Shown here one piece after another: positions 6,543-8,224 of a stretch of DNA of 8,224 bases. The notes under the pieces are model-generated. The model saw only the letters and a list, made by a program, of their open reading frames with translations, did not search any database and had not been told where the DNA came from. The DNA is from Acetobacteraceae bacterium (GTDB lineage Bacteria > Pseudomonadota > Alphaproteobacteria > Acetobacterales > Acetobacteraceae). The stretch is from assembly GCA_027311485.1 (NCBI GenBank), contig DAICYU010000141.1, positions 1 to 8,224 of the forward strand. The letters are read 5' to 3'. The stretch's first letter is position 1, and every line of letters starts with the position of its first letter. Both the position numbers and the translations under genes were made by a program.

Positions 6543-8224
6543 TCAGGGGGCGAGAGCGGCGCCACCCGGCCGGCGGGGATCGGCCGCGCCCTGATAAACG
6601 CCCGGAGCACTCTTGCCGCCCGGCGGTGCGGCGATCAGCGCCACCGCGCTCCAGGGATGCTGCACGACGATGTCATATCCCATTTGCCGCAACAAAGCCT
6701 GGGTATCGGGGGAAAAGGCGAACGGTTCGGCATACAGGATGTCCGGCAGCCACTGGTTATGAAACCGCGGCGCATCCACAGCCTGCTGCGCGTTCATCCC
6801 GTAGTCGATCACGTTCAGCAGCGTCTCCAGCACCGCGGTGATGATGCGTGGACCGCCCGGCGAGCCCACAACCATCTTCACGGTCCCGTCCTTCAGCACC
6901 ACTGTCGGGGTCATGGATGACAACGGCCGCTTGCCAGGAGCAATCGCATTCGCCTCCCCCTGCACCAGGCCAAACTGATTCGGCGCGCCGGGCTTCGTGG
7001 TAAAATCGTCCATCTCATCATTCAGCAGGAACCCGGTGTCCCCCGCGATGACGCCTGCACCAAACCCGCCGTTCAGCGTGTAGGTGACGGCGACGGCGTT
7101 GCCCGCCTTGTCGAGGACGGAATAGCTGGTCGTCTCGGCCCGTTCCGTCGGTAATACTGCCGGCCCAAGACTGGCTGAGGGCGTGGCCCGGTCGGTGATC
7201 CGGTCGCGCAGGCGGGCGGCATAGTCCTTGGAAAGAAGGCGGCCGAGCGGGTCATGCACAAACGCCGGATCGCCAAGATAGGTGTTGCGATCAAAGAATG
7301 AGAGCCGCAACGCCTCGGTCATCAGGTGGATGGACCCGGCGCCGTGGAAGCCCATCGCCGGCAGGTTGTAGCCGTCCAGAATATTCAGGGTTTCGCACAG
7401 CGTCGTACCGCCCGAGGACGGCGGCGGGGGCGCCAGGATCGTATAGCCGCGATAGGTGCATCGAAGCGGCTCGCCTTCCGGCGCCCGATAGGCCGCCATG
7501 TCGGCAGCAGTGATCATCCCGCCACCGGCTCGGCTGGCTGCCTCAATCGCCGCGGGAATGGCCCCGGTGTAGAACGCCGCCGGTCCATGATCGGCGATGG
7601 ATTGCAGCGTCCGCGCCAGGTCGGGCTGGCGCAACCGCTCCCCGGCGTGCAGCGGCGACCCATCGGGGTGCAGGAAGATGGCGGCGGCGTGGGGGTCCTC
7701 GCGCAGCCGCCGAGCGCCATAGGTGAGGATTTTGGCGTCCTCGTCGGTCAGCACGAAGCCGTCGCGAGCGAGGCGGATGGCCGGCGCCATGACCGTGGCG
7801 CGTGGCAAGGTACCGTATTTCTCCAGCGCAGTGTCCAGGCCCAGCACTGTGCCGGGCACACCAACCGCCTTCCAGCCCTGCAGGCTGGCGCCGCGCACCG
7901 GCTGCCCGCGCTTGTCGAGGTACATGTCCGGGCTGGCGGCGCCCGGGGCGGTTTCCCGGAAGTTCAGGAACACGTCGCGGCCGTCGTGCAGGTGCGCGAT
8001 CATGAACCCGCCGCCGCCGATATTGCCGCAGCACGGGTTCACCACCGCCTCGGCATATCCCACCGCAACGGCGGCATCGACCGCATTGCCGCCCTGCCGC
8101 AGCATCGCTACCCCGACATCCGCAGCGAGGCGCTGCGCCGACACGACCAACCCCGAGGCCGATTCGGTCGGCGGCAGAGAGGCCGCGCGGACCGGCGCAG
8201 GCACAGCCAGCAAAGCAATGCCGA
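6543..8224 (-). CDS. ggt: Gamma-glutamyltransferase (glutathione hydrolase), 5' end cut by window edge
   Basis: N-terminal-nucleophile enzyme that removes or transfers the gamma-glutamyl group of glutathione and related peptides; in Gram-negative bacteria it is periplasmic. It self-cleaves before a threonine into large and small subunits. Counting from a TTG codon at 8213, visible features are NIGGGGFMI near the N-terminus, RETAP with the substrate-binding arginine (R86), PPPPSSGG, the processing site ETTSYSV with nucleophile T361 and second threonine T362, LLNDEMDDF, SSMTPT (S432/S433) and the oxyanion-hole GSPGGPR (450-456). The small subunit would be about 196 residues, normal for the family, and a lid-loop region before KRPLSSM is present. 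The frame stays open upstream of 8213 to the window end (GIALLAVPAPVRAAS), which reads as the hydrophobic core and cleavage region of a signal peptide. The true start therefore lies beyond 8224 and TTG 8213 is not it. The gene is convergent with pdeM, with 72 bases between the stops. Confidence 0.96.
   Translation of the reverse strand, partial: GIALLAVPAPVRAASLPPTESASGLVVSAQRLAADVGVAMLRQGGNAVDAAVAVGYAEAVVNPCCGNIGGGGFMIAHLHDGRDVFLNFRETAPGAASPDMYLDKRGQPVRGASLQGWKAVGVPGTVLGLDTALEKYGTLPRATVMAPAIRLARDGFVLTDEDAKILTYGARRLREDPHAAAIFLHPDGSPLHAGERLRQPDLARTLQSIADHGPAAFYTGAIPAAIEAASRAGGGMITAADMAAYRAPEGEPLRCTYRGYTILAPPPPSSGGTTLCETLNILDGYNLPAMGFHGAGSIHLMTEALRLSFFDRNTYLGDPAFVHDPLGRLLSKDYAARLRDRITDRATPSASLGPAVLPTERAETTSYSVLDKAGNAVAVTYTLNGGFGAGVIAGDTGFLLNDEMDDFTTKPGAPNQFGLVQGEANAIAPGKRPLSSMTPTVVLKDGTVKMVVGSPGGPRIITAVLETLLNVIDYGMNAQQAVDAPRFHNQWLPDILYAEPFAFSPDTQALLRQMGYDIVVQHPWSAVALIAAPPGGKSAPGVYQGAADPRRPGGAALAP

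Noticed and set aside
8211..8213. TTG at 8213 as the start of gamma-glutamyltransferase
   Set aside because: The frame is open to the window end, and the residues around it look like the middle of a signal peptide, so the real start is probably outside.

Overview
The window reads as high-GC bacterial chromosome (roughly two thirds G+C by eye), densely coded, with long spurious open frames on the strand opposite each gene. Gene content suggests an alphaproteobacterium, probably near Acetobacteraceae/Rhodospirillales. This is inferred from the ligase-associated DNA repair proteins, the tandem TPR-glycosyltransferase genes and the protein style; no rRNA or other marker confirms it. There are six protein genes and no gene-free stretch over 300 bases. 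I saw no tRNA, rRNA, CRISPR array, insertion sequence or riboswitch.

Layout, left to right. (1) Positions 1-362, minus strand: N-terminal 120 residues of a metallo-beta-lactamase-fold exonuclease of the ligase-associated DNA damage response type, running off the left edge. (2) Positions 439-3143, plus strand: two tandem, 4-base-overlapping paralogues, each with N-terminal TPR repeats and a C-terminal GT-B glycosyltransferase-like domain. (3) Positions 3211-6470, plus strand: a ligase-associated DEXH-box helicase of the Lhr-core type, then pdeM, a metallophosphoesterase nuclease, overlapping by 4 bases. (4) Positions 6543 to the right edge, minus strand: a periplasmic gamma-glutamyltransferase whose signal peptide is cut by the window end.

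Three of the four usual members of the exonuclease / ATP-dependent ligase / Lhr-core helicase / PdeM repair cluster are present. The cluster is split: the exonuclease points away, and two sugar-transferase-like genes lie between it and helicase-pdeM. A ligase gene would be expected beyond position 1, downstream of the exonuclease, but it is not visible. The helicase and PdeM probably act together in DNA end or strand processing. The TPR-glycosyltransferase pair probably serves an unrelated envelope or protein glycosylation task. The gamma-glutamyltransferase is an independent convergent gene.

The most interesting points are the extreme C-terminus of the helicase (QRDLFS), which fits the bacterial sliding-clamp binding pentapeptide, the rearranged cassette, and the loss in the first TPR-glycosyltransferase of a loop kept in the second. 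No wholly new system is evident; the rest is recognisable.
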